This document shows, one piece after another, positions 1 to 9,643 of a stretch of 29,227 bases of DNA (position 1 is its first letter; the number at the start of each line of letters is the position of its first letter). Under the pieces are notes generated by a model. The model did no database searches and was not told where the DNA came from. It worked only from the letters and a program-made list of their open reading frames with translations. The translations under genes and the position numbers were made by a program. The stretch comes from RGIG5612 sp045627365 (GTDB taxonomy: Bacteria > Bacillota > Clostridia > Lachnospirales > Lachnospiraceae), in contig JAZQNN010000049.1 of the NCBI GenBank assembly GCA_045627365.1, forward strand, positions 1 through 29,227, read 5' to 3'.

Positions 1-3000
1 TTTGCCCTCGAAGACGGCAAATACGTTACCGACGGTGCCCAGATTGGCTCATCAGTTACTACTGACAACAGTGGTAATGCCAAGTTTGAAGGCCTTACAC
101 CCGGCAAATACGTTCTCGTGGAGGGCACAGTTGCAGGTTACCCACAGCATGACCCGATCGCAGTAACTGTTACTCCCGGCATGAACAAGGACGGTTACGA
201 CGTAGAGATCACAGACGTAACTAATATTGCTAACAAAGGTAAACTCCAGATAGAGAAGGTTTCATCAACCAATGCAAATACCCACGTTGTTGCAGATTAC
301 GATATTTTCAAGGCTGATGAAAACGGTCAGAAGACAGGAAACAGCGTAGCCACGATCACATCATCCTCATCTTCAATCACAACATCAGGTTGGTTGGAGC
401 CTGGCAACTACGTTCTCATTGAGACCCGCGTTACCACAGCGGGTTACACCAAGGATGAAACTCCTATTCCATTCACCATCACGGCAGGACAGACGACCAA
501 GTTCACCAAGGCCAACGGTAATGCACTTACCAACGACCCGCAGGGCAAGGCAACTATCTCCAAGAAGTCATCGTTTGGTGTTGTAGGAGATTCAACAGGC
601 AAGACAGTCACACGTGATCTTACAGGTGCCAAGTTTGACCTTTACAAGAAAGTTTCTGATGACCCGGCAGCTGACATTGCAGCATCAACTCCTGTTAAGA
701 GCGTTGATATGACCAATACCGCTATGGGAGATACCGGCAACCTTGACGAAGGCAGCTACTGGCTGGTCGAGACTCAGTTCCCATCCGGTGGATACTATCC
801 TGATGCAGAGCAGTTCACCGAAGTTACCAAGGGAAGTAAAAAGCTCTACGTTTACAAGACACCGCTTACTATCGAAAAAGGTAAGACGACTGATGTAAAT
901 ATTACAATTACAAACAAGACCACATGGGGCCGTATCCGTATTAATAAGTTCAGGTCAGTTTCATTTGATCTTCTTAACGGCGCTGAGTTCGAGGTTTATA
1001 TCGAAGATCCGAACGGAACCGTAACCACAGATACAGGCGTTAAGGTTCGCAAGCTTGACGCAGCTGCATCCAAGCAGTCAGGATACACCTTCCTTCAGTC
1101 AGGTACTGACGGAGCAGGTTCAACGATCACGATCGAACTTGATCCGGGTGAGGAAGGAAGCCTTAACAAATACTGGATCCAGGAAGTTTTCAGAGATGAG
1201 ACTAAGATAGTTGATCCTGAAACAGGCGCAGTTATCCCCGGACCATGGGCACCGGAGGATGGCGATTACTGGCATGGCCCATTCACACTTGAGGCCAATA
1301 AAGAGACAGTTGACCAGTTCGTTGACTTTACCACAGCAGCTGTCGGCATTAAGACCGGCGTTGACGGTAAGTCAGTTGACGGAGCTGTATTTGCAGCATT
1401 TGCAACAGATGCTGAAGCAACCGCATTCAAGAATGCGATGGCTCCTTACATTACATACGGATATAATGAGTCAACCGGCAAGTATGAAGGATATACAGTT
1501 GATGCAACTGCAATCAACGCACTTCTTACCAGCAAAGATCCTGATTACGGAATTGTTGAAACATCAACAGTTGCTGAAGGCATATTCGTATTCAATAATC
1601 TTGTTCCGGGACGCACCTACTACATCGTAGAGGCTATTCCTCCGACAAATTATGCACTTAATACACAGACATTTGTTGTAACCGTAAGAGATGACGGTCA
1701 GGGATTCACAGAGGAACTTAAGGTCAACGACGGATACCTTGGAAATATCAAGGTTACCAAGAGAGCATATGTCAATACTCCGGAGACCGGCAGAGAAGAA
1801 GTAAGCATTTCCGGCGTTCACTTCAGCATTTACAAGGCTGTTTCCGATGCTTCAGGACTTTACCTTCACAAGAACGGTTCCAAGTACATCCTCGGTGATA
1901 AGGTCGCTGAAGGAACATCTGCTTCAGGTACATACACATCAGTTCTTCTTCCTGAGGGTGTATACATTGTAGTAGAGGATAAAACAGTTGCAGGAGTCAA
2001 CTGGCCGGAAGGCTATGATGAAAACGGCTTTGATGCCAAGGGCCTTCATCCATACAAGGTAGCTACTATCGACAGCAAGGGTAAAGTTACATTCTCTTAC
2101 CCAAGCGGCACGTCCTACGGTACATCAGATCGTTTCTACAACCTCGCAGAATACGGACGTTTTGCAATTAAGAAGGTAGACGAGAACGGCACGATCATGT
2201 CCGGTATACAGTTCTACCTCTACAAAGTTGGTGCTGACGGTTCACTCTCCGGAAGAGTAACGATCAAGACCAACTCCAGTGGTGTTTACACTTCAGGTCT
2301 TCTTGAGCCGGGTACTTACATGCTGCAAGAGATAGCTGATCAAACCGCACTTGCAGACAGAACACCGGCCAACGACATTTACATTACAGTCGAAGCAGGC
2401 AAGACCACAGGATCAGTTTATGGTTTCGATTCGATCAAGGACAGCTACAATGTTGATCTGAGCGCGAATGTAACCAATACAGAGCCGAGCAGCGATGTAA
2501 AGGCAACCAGCCCGATCATCATCGTTAACAGAAAGAAAGGTAATATCTCTATCTGGAAAGCAGGCGTATTTAACGGCGAGCTTGTTACCGGATTTGAGCA
2601 GCTTGTAGGCGCAAGATTCAATATCTACAAGGCTGACAAGGACGGTAATATGACCAACGAACTCGTTGAGACATTGACGACCGTTGATGCCGCAGTAGCA
2701 GCAACAAGTAAGCTGCTCGACGCAGGTGTTTACTGGATCCAGGAGACTGATCCGGTTGAAGGCTCAGAAGCAGCTAAATACTTCACACCGAATACTACTC
2801 CTTATAAGGTTGTAGTATATCCTGGTGTAACTACTAACTATCCTAATGATAAGACATATACCTGGGATCAGCGCGCAGACATGCCGTACCCGTTCATCAA
2901 CGATACGACTTATGGCAAGTTCCAGGTAACCAAAGTTGACGCCAACAGCGGAGCACCGCTTCAGGGCGTAATATTCGATATTTACACAGACGCTGACTGC

Positions 3001-6000
3001 ACAGTTAAGGCTAAGGATATCGACGGCAAAGATGCCAAGATGACAGCTACCGGTGCTGACGGCAAGGCTGTATCACCGCTTCTTACACCGGGTACTGCCG
3101 AGACACCGGCTCAGTACTGGATCAAAGAGGCAAGCCTTGGCAGCAACACCAGCTATGCAGGCGTTGGCACAATTTACGGACCGTTTACGGTACAGAGCAA
3201 CACCGTTAAGGTCAACGAAGAAACACTTAAGAATAAGAAGTACTTCAATATCCAGTTCACCAAGTGGGATCGCAACTACGTTGAAGGATTCACCACGACC
3301 GGTATGAAGAACCTTCAGGGTGCTAAGTTCGGTCTCTTTACCAAACTTGAGGATGCACAGCTTACAGATGCTGAAGAGCTTACAGCCAAGGCACTCCTTA
3401 CTGCTACATCCAATGCAAGCGGTGTTGTAACATTCGGAAGCCTTACCGAAGGACCTCTTACATACGACGCAACCGCAACAACATACTACGTAAAGGAAAT
3501 TTCAGCACCTGATAAGTACACCGCTGATCCTAACATCTACGAAGTAATAGTTGAGTATGGCAAGGGACTTAACAGCGCCGACACATTTACGATCAATGCA
3601 GATGCAACAAACGGCAGCAAACAGAACGCTTACAATGATCCTTGGGGAACATTGACACTCCACAAGTGGGGCTCATGGCAGAGCGTTGTCGACGAGAAGT
3701 CAGAGCCTGTTCCTCTTAGCGGAGTAGAGTTCTCACTGTACAAGGTCGACGCATGCGGCGATGTTCATACAGCTACCACACGCGACGGTCACATCACAAC
3801 CGACACTAACGGTGACGGCACAAGTGAAAGACTTCCGGCAGGCTGGTATGAAGTAGTTGAGACAACATTAGATCCGGCTTACTGCAGCGATCCTGATGTT
3901 GTTCAGCTTCAGTGGTGGGCAGAGATCAAGGACAACAAGACAGACGCTAAGCTTTACAATGCTGACGGAACAGAATTTGTAGATTCCAAGATCCCTGAGG
4001 AAGGCTTTTACTATGACGAAGGCAAGACACAGCCTGTAACCGGCAACATCATTGTTAACATTCCTGACAAGGGAAGATTCGAACTTCGCAAGTTTGACGG
4101 TAACAGCACACTTGATCCTGAACTTCTTACAGGACTTGTAAATGCACAGTTCTTCCTTGAAAAGTGGGATGAGACTGAGTCCAAGTGGATCAGACTGGAT
4201 GACGAGGGAACTCCGTACATCAACATGGATCAGCCTGTTAAGGTTTCAGGTGCCATGATGCCGGGCAAATACCGCGTGATCGAGAAAGAGAACGGAACAG
4301 GCAACTTTATCTACCAGTATACTGACAGCTCAAATGTAAAGCACACCGTTCAGTTCACGATCTCCACCGAGCCTATCGAATTCGAGATCAAGGCCGGCAC
4401 TACAACAGGCGTTAAGGCATACAACAGCCCTAAGGGTTCTGTATCACTTACCAAGTATGGTATTGATTACACAGGAGAAACCAGCAAGAAGATCCTTGCC
4501 GGCGCTAAATTCGCTCTGTTCACAGATGCTGACTGCACAGTAAGGGCACAGACCAAGACATATGATGCAGATGGCAATGTTGTATCATCTACAGACATTG
4601 CTGACAAGGTATCAGACGGCAGCGGCAAGATCACCTGGGATTACCTTGATCCGGGCGAGTACTGGATCAAAGAGCAGCCTTCAGATGCTGTGACCCAGGC
4701 CGGATACGCAATTGATCCTGTTGCCAAGAAAGTAATCATTTCCGACGGTATGACCGTTAAGGATATAGAGAACAATACTGACGCCAACAAGGAAAAACTC
4801 AATGTTTCCGTTGAGTTTACCGATGAGGCAGATCAGGGCAAACTCCGCATCCTGAAGTTAGATGCAGACAACGAGGAGCTCAAGCTTAAGAACGCGAAAT
4901 TCGAAGTATATGCCAAGACCGAATCAGGCTGGGCAGAAACTCCGATCGCAACTCTGACAACAGACAGCAACGGCGCAGCCGTATCAGCTCTTATTCCTGC
5001 ATCCATGGAAGGAACGGAGTATAAGATCGTTGAGGTTAAGGCTCCTTCAGATTACTCACTTGACGGAGGCTTCAACGAAGCAACAGGCACAGATGTTACT
5101 ACAGGCGAGAAAGCACTTGAGTGGATCATCAAGCTTTACCCGATCCATGTTCCTGCATTCGACAAGAACGGCGGCAAGAACTGCATTAAGGTAACTAATA
5201 AGAAAGTAGACGCACTCGTAGGACTTAGCGCAGAACTCGAAAAGGCCGTAAGAGAGTATGACGGCGCAGACGATACCTGGGTTGACAGCGTAGGAGCTCC
5301 TAAGAGTCTGATCACAGATCCGTACACCGTAGAGTACAAACTTGACGGTTACGGTGATGGCACCAATGAGAAGCCGATCAAGAATCTTACCATTATCGAC
5401 GGAGCAAGCAGCACAAACGCAGCAACCGAATATGGTATGAAGTCTTACGGTATTGAAACAGGTAAGTACGTATGGACCGGCAAGATGGATGAGGCTGATT
5501 ACAAGTACGATTCAGTTACTATCAATCCTGCACTCAACGGCGATACCAGCAAGAAGGTCGGCGCGATCGTTTATGTTATGACCGCCGGCAACAACGAATT
5601 CGATGAGGTACCTTATGAGCTTCTTACAGATGTAAGCACAGCCCAGACAGTATCGTTCGGAACCGATGAAGTAATCGCAGTTAAGGTCGTTTACACCAAT
5701 ACTCTTGAGAGATTCACCTCAGAAGGTATCATCCTTCAGGTAACCTTCAAGAAGATGGAGGACACCACAGCTGAAGATTACGAAACCAGAAGAATTACCA
5801 ACAGTGGACACATCCTTTGGAATGACACATATCTCGACGCAGACGGAAAAGAGCAGATCAAGACTCTTGTAGAGCTTAACTCCAATATCGTTGAGACCAT
5901 ATTCCCTGAGCTTAAGGAACAGCTTCCCGTAATTGAAGTTCTTACTGAGATCACAGATTCTAAGAGCACATTTGCAATGGGCGAGACGATCCACTTCCAG

Positions 6001-9000
6001 GTAACCGGATTTAACAGATCTGACGAAGCTGACAAGATCGTAGAGCAGCCTGTCCTTTCATTCAAGCTTCCTGCAGACGTAGTTATTTCAGAAGACGATG
6101 CAGGCAGCCTGTTCAAGGTTTACAAACATGCTGCAGATGACAGCGAATTTATCCTCAGTGAGAGCAATTTCTCAGTTGCTAAGGAGAACGTTCCTTCAGC
6201 AATCAAGGCACTTGGCGACGACCAGTACATTGAAGACGAAGAGCATAAGTCAGATCAGTACACATTTGTATTTAATGAAGGTGTTGATCTTGCTCCGAAT
6301 GAGTATATGTACATCGTATTCGAAGGTCAGATCAACTACCTCGATAAATCAGGAATTGACCTTGTAATCCCAGGCTACATGAGCAGCAACAAGAAGCTCG
6401 CGCCTACCAAGGAGAATCCTAAGGGATTAAGCTTCACCAATGTTCCGAAGCAGCCGCTCGTTGATAACGAAACAGCTAACAAGGCATTCCCTGAGGGTGA
6501 GGAAACTTCTGCAGAAAGAGAGTACGTAAACAGCACAGACAGTGCGATCGTAACCTCTGTTGACAAGGTACAGCTTGTTAAGGAAGTCAGCCCTGACGGA
6601 ATCAACTGGTCAACGACCAGAACTGCACAGATCAATGCTGCAGATAAGCTTTACTATCGTCTGACCGTTTATAACTATACAAGCACACCGATTTCACATG
6701 CAAAACTCATCGATGTATTCCCGGGTGAGGATGATACATATATTACTTACAACATCCCGAGAAATACCACTGTTCCGTTCGGTGAGGCAGAAGAGCCAAT
6801 GCTGCTCCTTGGAGTAACAGGCGGCAGGGAAGGCGATACAATAACATATTATTACAGCGATGTTGTTCCTAATTGCGACGGAACAGACGCTCACGAAGAT
6901 GATTTGCTCAGACCTCTGTACTACGATGATCCAAAGTGGGCTGAGGTAGGCTGGACCGAAGGACTTGGTGAAGATTCCGAGCAGGCTAAGGCACTTGGTA
7001 TTGATGTACAGTTTGCAGGCGAAGGACTTCCTGCAGGCGGCGGCTCATGCCAGTTCGTGCTCGAGATGAGAGCGCCTGGCTACTCAGTTGAGCAGATCCC
7101 TGATTACTACGGCAAGCTGATGAACAACTCAGCAGCACTTGCAGTAATCAAGACCGGTGCGGTATATGATGAGACGACCAAGACCAACTATGAGCTGTTC
7201 GTAGAGCCTGCACTCGTTAAGGCACAGCTTGTACTTCCGTTTGGTTCGATCGGCGATTATGTATGGCTTGACAGTAACCTCGACGGCATCCAGGATGAAG
7301 ATGAGAAACCTGTTCCCGGCGTAAGGGTTGAGCTTATTGAGAATCATTACTTCATGGTAGGCGATGTAGAGACCAGATCGATCAATACAATTGCTACCAC
7401 CGAGACAGATTCACTTGGTTACTACAAGTTCGAAAGACTGAACTGCAAGTACCTCAAGGATGGTCATACAGAAGATGAGACTTCACCGACAGCATATGTT
7501 CATGATGAATATTATGAGTATCAGGTAAGATTTATCAAACCTAAGAACATGACATTCACGCTCCAGAACGCAGGTGAAGATATAACAGTCGATTCCAATG
7601 CTGATCTCGGCGGATACAGCGAAGTCATCTCACTTCACGTTACACGTAAGGAAGACGGCAAGATCTATGGCGAAGACAATATGACTATTGACGCAGGTCT
7701 TGTACAGGCTATGAGCCTTGGTAACTACGTATGGCTTGATATGAACATGAACGGTGTTCAGGATACAAGTGAGAAGGGTGTTCCGGGAGTTCCTGTATAC
7801 CTTTACAGAGTAGTAGACGGCGAAGTTGAGTCTGATTACTTTGCAAGAACAGAGACCGATGAAAACGGCCTGTATCTGTTCGAAGATCTTTTTGAAGGTC
7901 AGTATGTTGTTGAATTCGACACATCAACGCTTCAGAAGCTCAAAGATCCTGATGATGAGACATCAGGCTACACTTACAAATACGCATTCACGACACCTTC
8001 GACCTCAGCTACTAAGAGCGACTTTGATTCAGACGCTAAGTATCCGCAGGATGAGGATGAGAGAATAATGCGTACAGACATTATCGACCTGTACCTGAGT
8101 GTTCTTGAAGAAGAACGCTATGAGGGCAAGGATACCAATTCTGACCTCAGATGGGATGCGGGTCTGGTAGTATACAGCGCGCTTGGCGGATTCGCATTTG
8201 ATGATGCGGACTACAACGATTTGTCCAACGAATATCATCTGCCGCTGCTTGGAACAGTAGTTCAGCTTTATGATTTCGATGAAAATATGGAGCCGACTAT
8301 CCTCCTTGCAGAACAGACCGTTGGCGCAGACGGAAGATACTTCTTCGACAAACTGATATTCCCGACAGAGTACCATGACTACGCAGTTAAGTTCATTTAT
8401 CCTGAGAGATACCTCGGAGTTGAGCCTAACGTTATTGAGGAAAAGAGTATCTTCATGCCGGCAGACGATGAATTATTTGATTCAGACGTTAACATCTTCC
8501 CGACAAATGAAGATGGAACAATTGACAGAACCCAGGGATTCATCCAGCGTATTCGCCTTGCACAGGATCAGATTTCACTGACATGGGACGGCGGTGCACG
8601 TATGTACAGTGCGATCGGCGACTATGTATGGCTTGATGAGAACAAGGACGGACTTCAGGATCCTGAAGAAACTCCGATAGCTGATCAGCCTGTATTCCTT
8701 CAGATGCAGTCCGGCAGCCAGTCTGCACCTTGGGAAACAATTGATTACACAACTACTGACGAAACAGGTTGGTACATGTTCTACGACCTTAAGAGCAGTA
8801 AGTATATTAATGTAAGATACAGAGTAGTATTCGCATTTGATCAGGATACCGTTATTACGACCCTGAATTCAGGCGATGATTCAACGATTGACTCAGATGC
8901 AATTCCGTCATTTGTTCCTGGAATCCTTCCGGTTATCGGCGATCTTGAGAATGTAGACGGCGGATATGTAACATCTTATATTAAGCCTGAATACGGCGAG

Positions 9001-9534
9001 ACAGACCCGACCTGGGACTGCGGTATCTACAGGATTCTCGGCGCGATCGGTGACTATGTATGGTACGACACAGATTACGATGGACTTCAGTCAGATACAC
9101 ACATCGGTGTTCCGGGCGTAAAGGTTGAACTGGAGAAGAACTCTTCAGAGGACGGCATGGATGACAGTGCCTGGGCAGTTATTGCAGAAACAGTAACTGA
9201 CGAGGAAGGCTACTATCTGTTCCCGGATCTTGAAAAGGGTTATTACAGAGTAGCATTCTATCTGCCTCAGGGATATGTATATACTAAGTATAATAGAGGC
9301 GAGGCTGATGTTGACTCCGATGCATCCAGACCGGCAGGCAACAACAAGTACTACAGTGAAGCATTCTATCTGCCGACAGGTGTCTTCGATATGACATGGG
9401 ATGCAGGTATCTTCAAACCGGTCAATACCGGCGATGCATTCAACGCTCCGCTCATGGCAATGCTGGCAGCAATAGCTATGGCAGGCATTCTTGCAAGCGC
9501 AATAGTACTTGAGAAAAAAAGAATAAAAAAATAA
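1..9534 (+). CDS. Giant SpaA/SdrD-type cell-wall adhesin (5' partial)
   Basis: The frame is open from base 1, so the gene starts upstream of the window; the GTG at 118 is internal. At least 3177 residues are encoded. A partial and then 13 full SpaA/Cna-B-like domains run to about 5190, starting near 232, 535, 920, 1330, 1735, 2145, 2534, 2908, 3238, 3635, 4066, 4427 and 4828. Each opens with a G-(K/R)-hydrophobic-x-hydrophobic-x-K strand and contains L.GA.F.(L/I)Y and PG.Y.(L/I).E motifs, typical of domains with Lys-Asn isopeptide bonds. A middle region (about 5190-7230) includes a DUF11-like segment. Five SdrD-B-like domains follow, with GDYVW(L/Y)D and Ca-loop motifs such as DSNLDGIQDEDE. 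The C-terminus is PVNTGD, a hydrophobic span and a KKRIKK tail, read as a non-canonical sortase signal. No sortase gene is in the window. The likely role, adhesion or surface fibre, is inference. Confidence 0.93.
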   Translation, partial: FALEDGKYVTDGAQIGSSVTTDNSGNAKFEGLTPGKYVLVEGTVAGYPQHDPIAVTVTPGMNKDGYDVEITDVTNIANKGKLQIEKVSSTNANTHVVADYDIFKADENGQKTGNSVATITSSSSSITTSGWLEPGNYVLIETRVTTAGYTKDETPIPFTITAGQTTKFTKANGNALTNDPQGKATISKKSSFGVVGDSTGKTVTRDLTGAKFDLYKKVSDDPAADIAASTPVKSVDMTNTAMGDTGNLDEGSYWLVETQFPSGGYYPDAEQFTEVTKGSKKLYVYKTPLTIEKGKTTDVNITITNKTTWGRIRINKFRSVSFDLLNGAEFEVYIEDPNGTVTTDTGVKVRKLDAAASKQSGYTFLQSGTDGAGSTITIELDPGEEGSLNKYWIQEVFRDETKIVDPETGAVIPGPWAPEDGDYWHGPFTLEANKETVDQFVDFTTAAVGIKTGVDGKSVDGAVFAAFATDAEATAFKNAMAPYITYGYNESTGKYEGYTVDATAINALLTSKDPDYGIVETSTVAEGIFVFNNLVPGRTYYIVEAIPPTNYALNTQTFVVTVRDDGQGFTEELKVNDGYLGNIKVTKRAYVNTPETGREEVSISGVHFSIYKAVSDASGLYLHKNGSKYILGDKVAEGTSASGTYTSVLLPEGVYIVVEDKTVAGVNWPEGYDENGFDAKGLHPYKVATIDSKGKVTFSYPSGTSYGTSDRFYNLAEYGRFAIKKVDENGTIMSGIQFYLYKVGADGSLSGRVTIKTNSSGVYTSGLLEPGTYMLQEIADQTALADRTPANDIYITVEAGKTTGSVYGFDSIKDSYNVDLSANVTNTEPSSDVKATSPIIIVNRKKGNISIWKAGVFNGELVTGFEQLVGARFNIYKADKDGNMTNELVETLTTVDAAVAATSKLLDAGVYWIQETDPVEGSEAAKYFTPNTTPYKVVVYPGVTTNYPNDKTYTWDQRADMPYPFINDTTYGKFQVTKVDANSGAPLQGVIFDIYTDADCTVKAKDIDGKDAKMTATGADGKAVSPLLTPGTAETPAQYWIKEASLGSNTSYAGVGTIYGPFTVQSNTVKVNEETLKNKKYFNIQFTKWDRNYVEGFTTTGMKNLQGAKFGLFTKLEDAQLTDAEELTAKALLTATSNASGVVTFGSLTEGPLTYDATATTYYVKEISAPDKYTADPNIYEVIVEYGKGLNSADTFTINADATNGSKQNAYNDPWGTLTLHKWGSWQSVVDEKSEPVPLSGVEFSLYKVDACGDVHTATTRDGHITTDTNGDGTSERLPAGWYEVVETTLDPAYCSDPDVVQLQWWAEIKDNKTDAKLYNADGTEFVDSKIPEEGFYYDEGKTQPVTGNIIVNIPDKGRFELRKFDGNSTLDPELLTGLVNAQFFLEKWDETESKWIRLDDEGTPYINMDQPVKVSGAMMPGKYRVIEKENGTGNFIYQYTDSSNVKHTVQFTISTEPIEFEIKAGTTTGVKAYNSPKGSVSLTKYGIDYTGETSKKILAGAKFALFTDADCTVRAQTKTYDADGNVVSSTDIADKVSDGSGKITWDYLDPGEYWIKEQPSDAVTQAGYAIDPVAKKVIISDGMTVKDIENNTDANKEKLNVSVEFTDEADQGKLRILKLDADNEELKLKNAKFEVYAKTESGWAETPIATLTTDSNGAAVSALIPASMEGTEYKIVEVKAPSDYSLDGGFNEATGTDVTTGEKALEWIIKLYPIHVPAFDKNGGKNCIKVTNKKVDALVGLSAELEKAVREYDGADDTWVDSVGAPKSLITDPYTVEYKLDGYGDGTNEKPIKNLTIIDGASSTNAATEYGMKSYGIETGKYVWTGKMDEADYKYDSVTINPALNGDTSKKVGAIVYVMTAGNNEFDEVPYELLTDVSTAQTVSFGTDEVIAVKVVYTNTLERFTSEGIILQVTFKKMEDTTAEDYETRRITNSGHILWNDTYLDADGKEQIKTLVELNSNIVETIFPELKEQLPVIEVLTEITDSKSTFAMGETIHFQVTGFNRSDEADKIVEQPVLSFKLPADVVISEDDAGSLFKVYKHAADDSEFILSESNFSVAKENVPSAIKALGDDQYIEDEEHKSDQYTFVFNEGVDLAPNEYMYIVFEGQINYLDKSGIDLVIPGYMSSNKKLAPTKENPKGLSFTNVPKQPLVDNETANKAFPEGEETSAEREYVNSTDSAIVTSVDKVQLVKEVSPDGINWSTTRTAQINAADKLYYRLTVYNYTSTPISHAKLIDVFPGEDDTYITYNIPRNTTVPFGEAEEPMLLLGVTGGREGDTITYYYSDVVPNCDGTDAHEDDLLRPLYYDDPKWAEVGWTEGLGEDSEQAKALGIDVQFAGEGLPAGGGSCQFVLEMRAPGYSVEQIPDYYGKLMNNSAALAVIKTGAVYDETTKTNYELFVEPALVKAQLVLPFGSIGDYVWLDSNLDGIQDEDEKPVPGVRVELIENHYFMVGDVETRSINTIATTETDSLGYYKFERLNCKYLKDGHTEDETSPTAYVHDEYYEYQVRFIKPKNMTFTLQNAGEDITVDSNADLGGYSEVISLHVTRKEDGKIYGEDNMTIDAGLVQAMSLGNYVWLDMNMNGVQDTSEKGVPGVPVYLYRVVDGEVESDYFARTETDENGLYLFEDLFEGQYVVEFDTSTLQKLKDPDDETSGYTYKYAFTTPSTSATKSDFDSDAKYPQDEDERIMRTDIIDLYLSVLEEERYEGKDTNSDLRWDAGLVVYSALGGFAFDDADYNDLSNEYHLPLLGTVVQLYDFDENMEPTILLAEQTVGADGRYFFDKLIFPTEYHDYAVKFIYPERYLGVEPNVIEEKSIFMPADDELFDSDVNIFPTNEDGTIDRTQGFIQRIRLAQDQISLTWDGGARMYSAIGDYVWLDENKDGLQDPEETPIADQPVFLQMQSGSQSAPWETIDYTTTDETGWYMFYDLKSSKYINVRYRVVFAFDQDTVITTLNSGDDSTIDSDAIPSFVPGILPVIGDLENVDGGYVTSYIKPEYGETDPTWDCGIYRILGAIGDYVWYDTDYDGLQSDTHIGVPGVKVELEKNSSEDGMDDSAWAVIAETVTDEEGYYLFPDLEKGYYRVAFYLPQGYVYTKYNRGEADVDSDASRPAGNNKYYSEAFYLPTGVFDMTWDAGIFKPVNTGDAFNAPLMAMLAAIAMAGILASAIVLEKKRIKK
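232..5190 (+). repeat. Tandem array of 13 diverged SpaA/Cna-B-like domain repeats
   Basis: These are protein-level repeats of about 100-140 residues within the adhesin. Domain openings read GKLQIEKV, GKATISKK, GRIRINKF, AVGIKTGV, GNIKVTKR, GRFAIKKV, GNISIWKA, GKFQVTKV, FNIQFTKW, GTLTLHKW, GRFELRKF, GSVSLTKY and GKLRILKL. Most end in an Asn-containing strand just before the next opening (for example ITITNK), the expected isopeptide partner. The DNA copies are strongly diverged, so this is an old array rather than a recent slippage expansion. Confidence 0.85.
7240..9410 (+). repeat. Five SdrD-B-like domain repeats, the third degenerate
   Basis: Five copies start near 7243, 7717, 8179, 8608 and 9040. 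The first, second, fourth and fifth carry GDYVW(L/Y)D or GNYVWLD plus an acidic D.(N/D).(D/N)G.Q loop that binds Ca2+ in staphylococcal SdrD B domains. The third reads ALGGFAFDDADYNDLSNEYH, and its loop is degraded. Confidence 0.85.
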
Positions 9535-9540
9535 CACAAA

Positions 9541-9592
9541 GTCACAAAAAGTTATGCGATGTTACGTTCGTGTGACCAAGTTGGATTATCTT
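9541..9592 (+). promoter_or_regulatory. SARP-type activator box A and -10, upstream of the MucBP-like gene
   Basis: GTTAC (9561) and GTGAC (9572) are direct repeats 11 bp apart. The second starts 15 bp before the candidate -10 TATCTT (9587-9592). Two further GT-N-A half-sites, GTTAT (9551) and GTCAC (9541), continue upstream at 10 bp steps, giving four phased copies. No -35 lies at the normal distance. Boxes B and C have the same geometry, which is the main support; the -10 alone is weak (4 of 6). Confidence 0.62.
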
Positions 9593-9643
9593 ATGGTCAG
9601 AAAGAACAAGAAATCTGCACTTTAAGTGAAGGGAAAACAAAAA

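Noticed and set aside
232..5190. Possible CRISPR or recent DNA-level tandem repeat in the adhesin
   Set aside because: The repeats are visible only in protein; the DNA copies are diverged and vary in length, with no constant repeat or spacer.
9145..9537. A minus-strand open frame of 130 codons under the adhesin end
   Set aside because: Its Cys-rich, low-information sequence is what antisense of SdrD-type coding gives, and there is no ribosome binding site.
9541..9576. GTCACA...TGTGAC hairpin as a terminator of the giant adhesin
   Set aside because: The arms are only 6 bp with a 24-base loop and no T tract follows. The bases are better explained as phased direct half-sites of box A.
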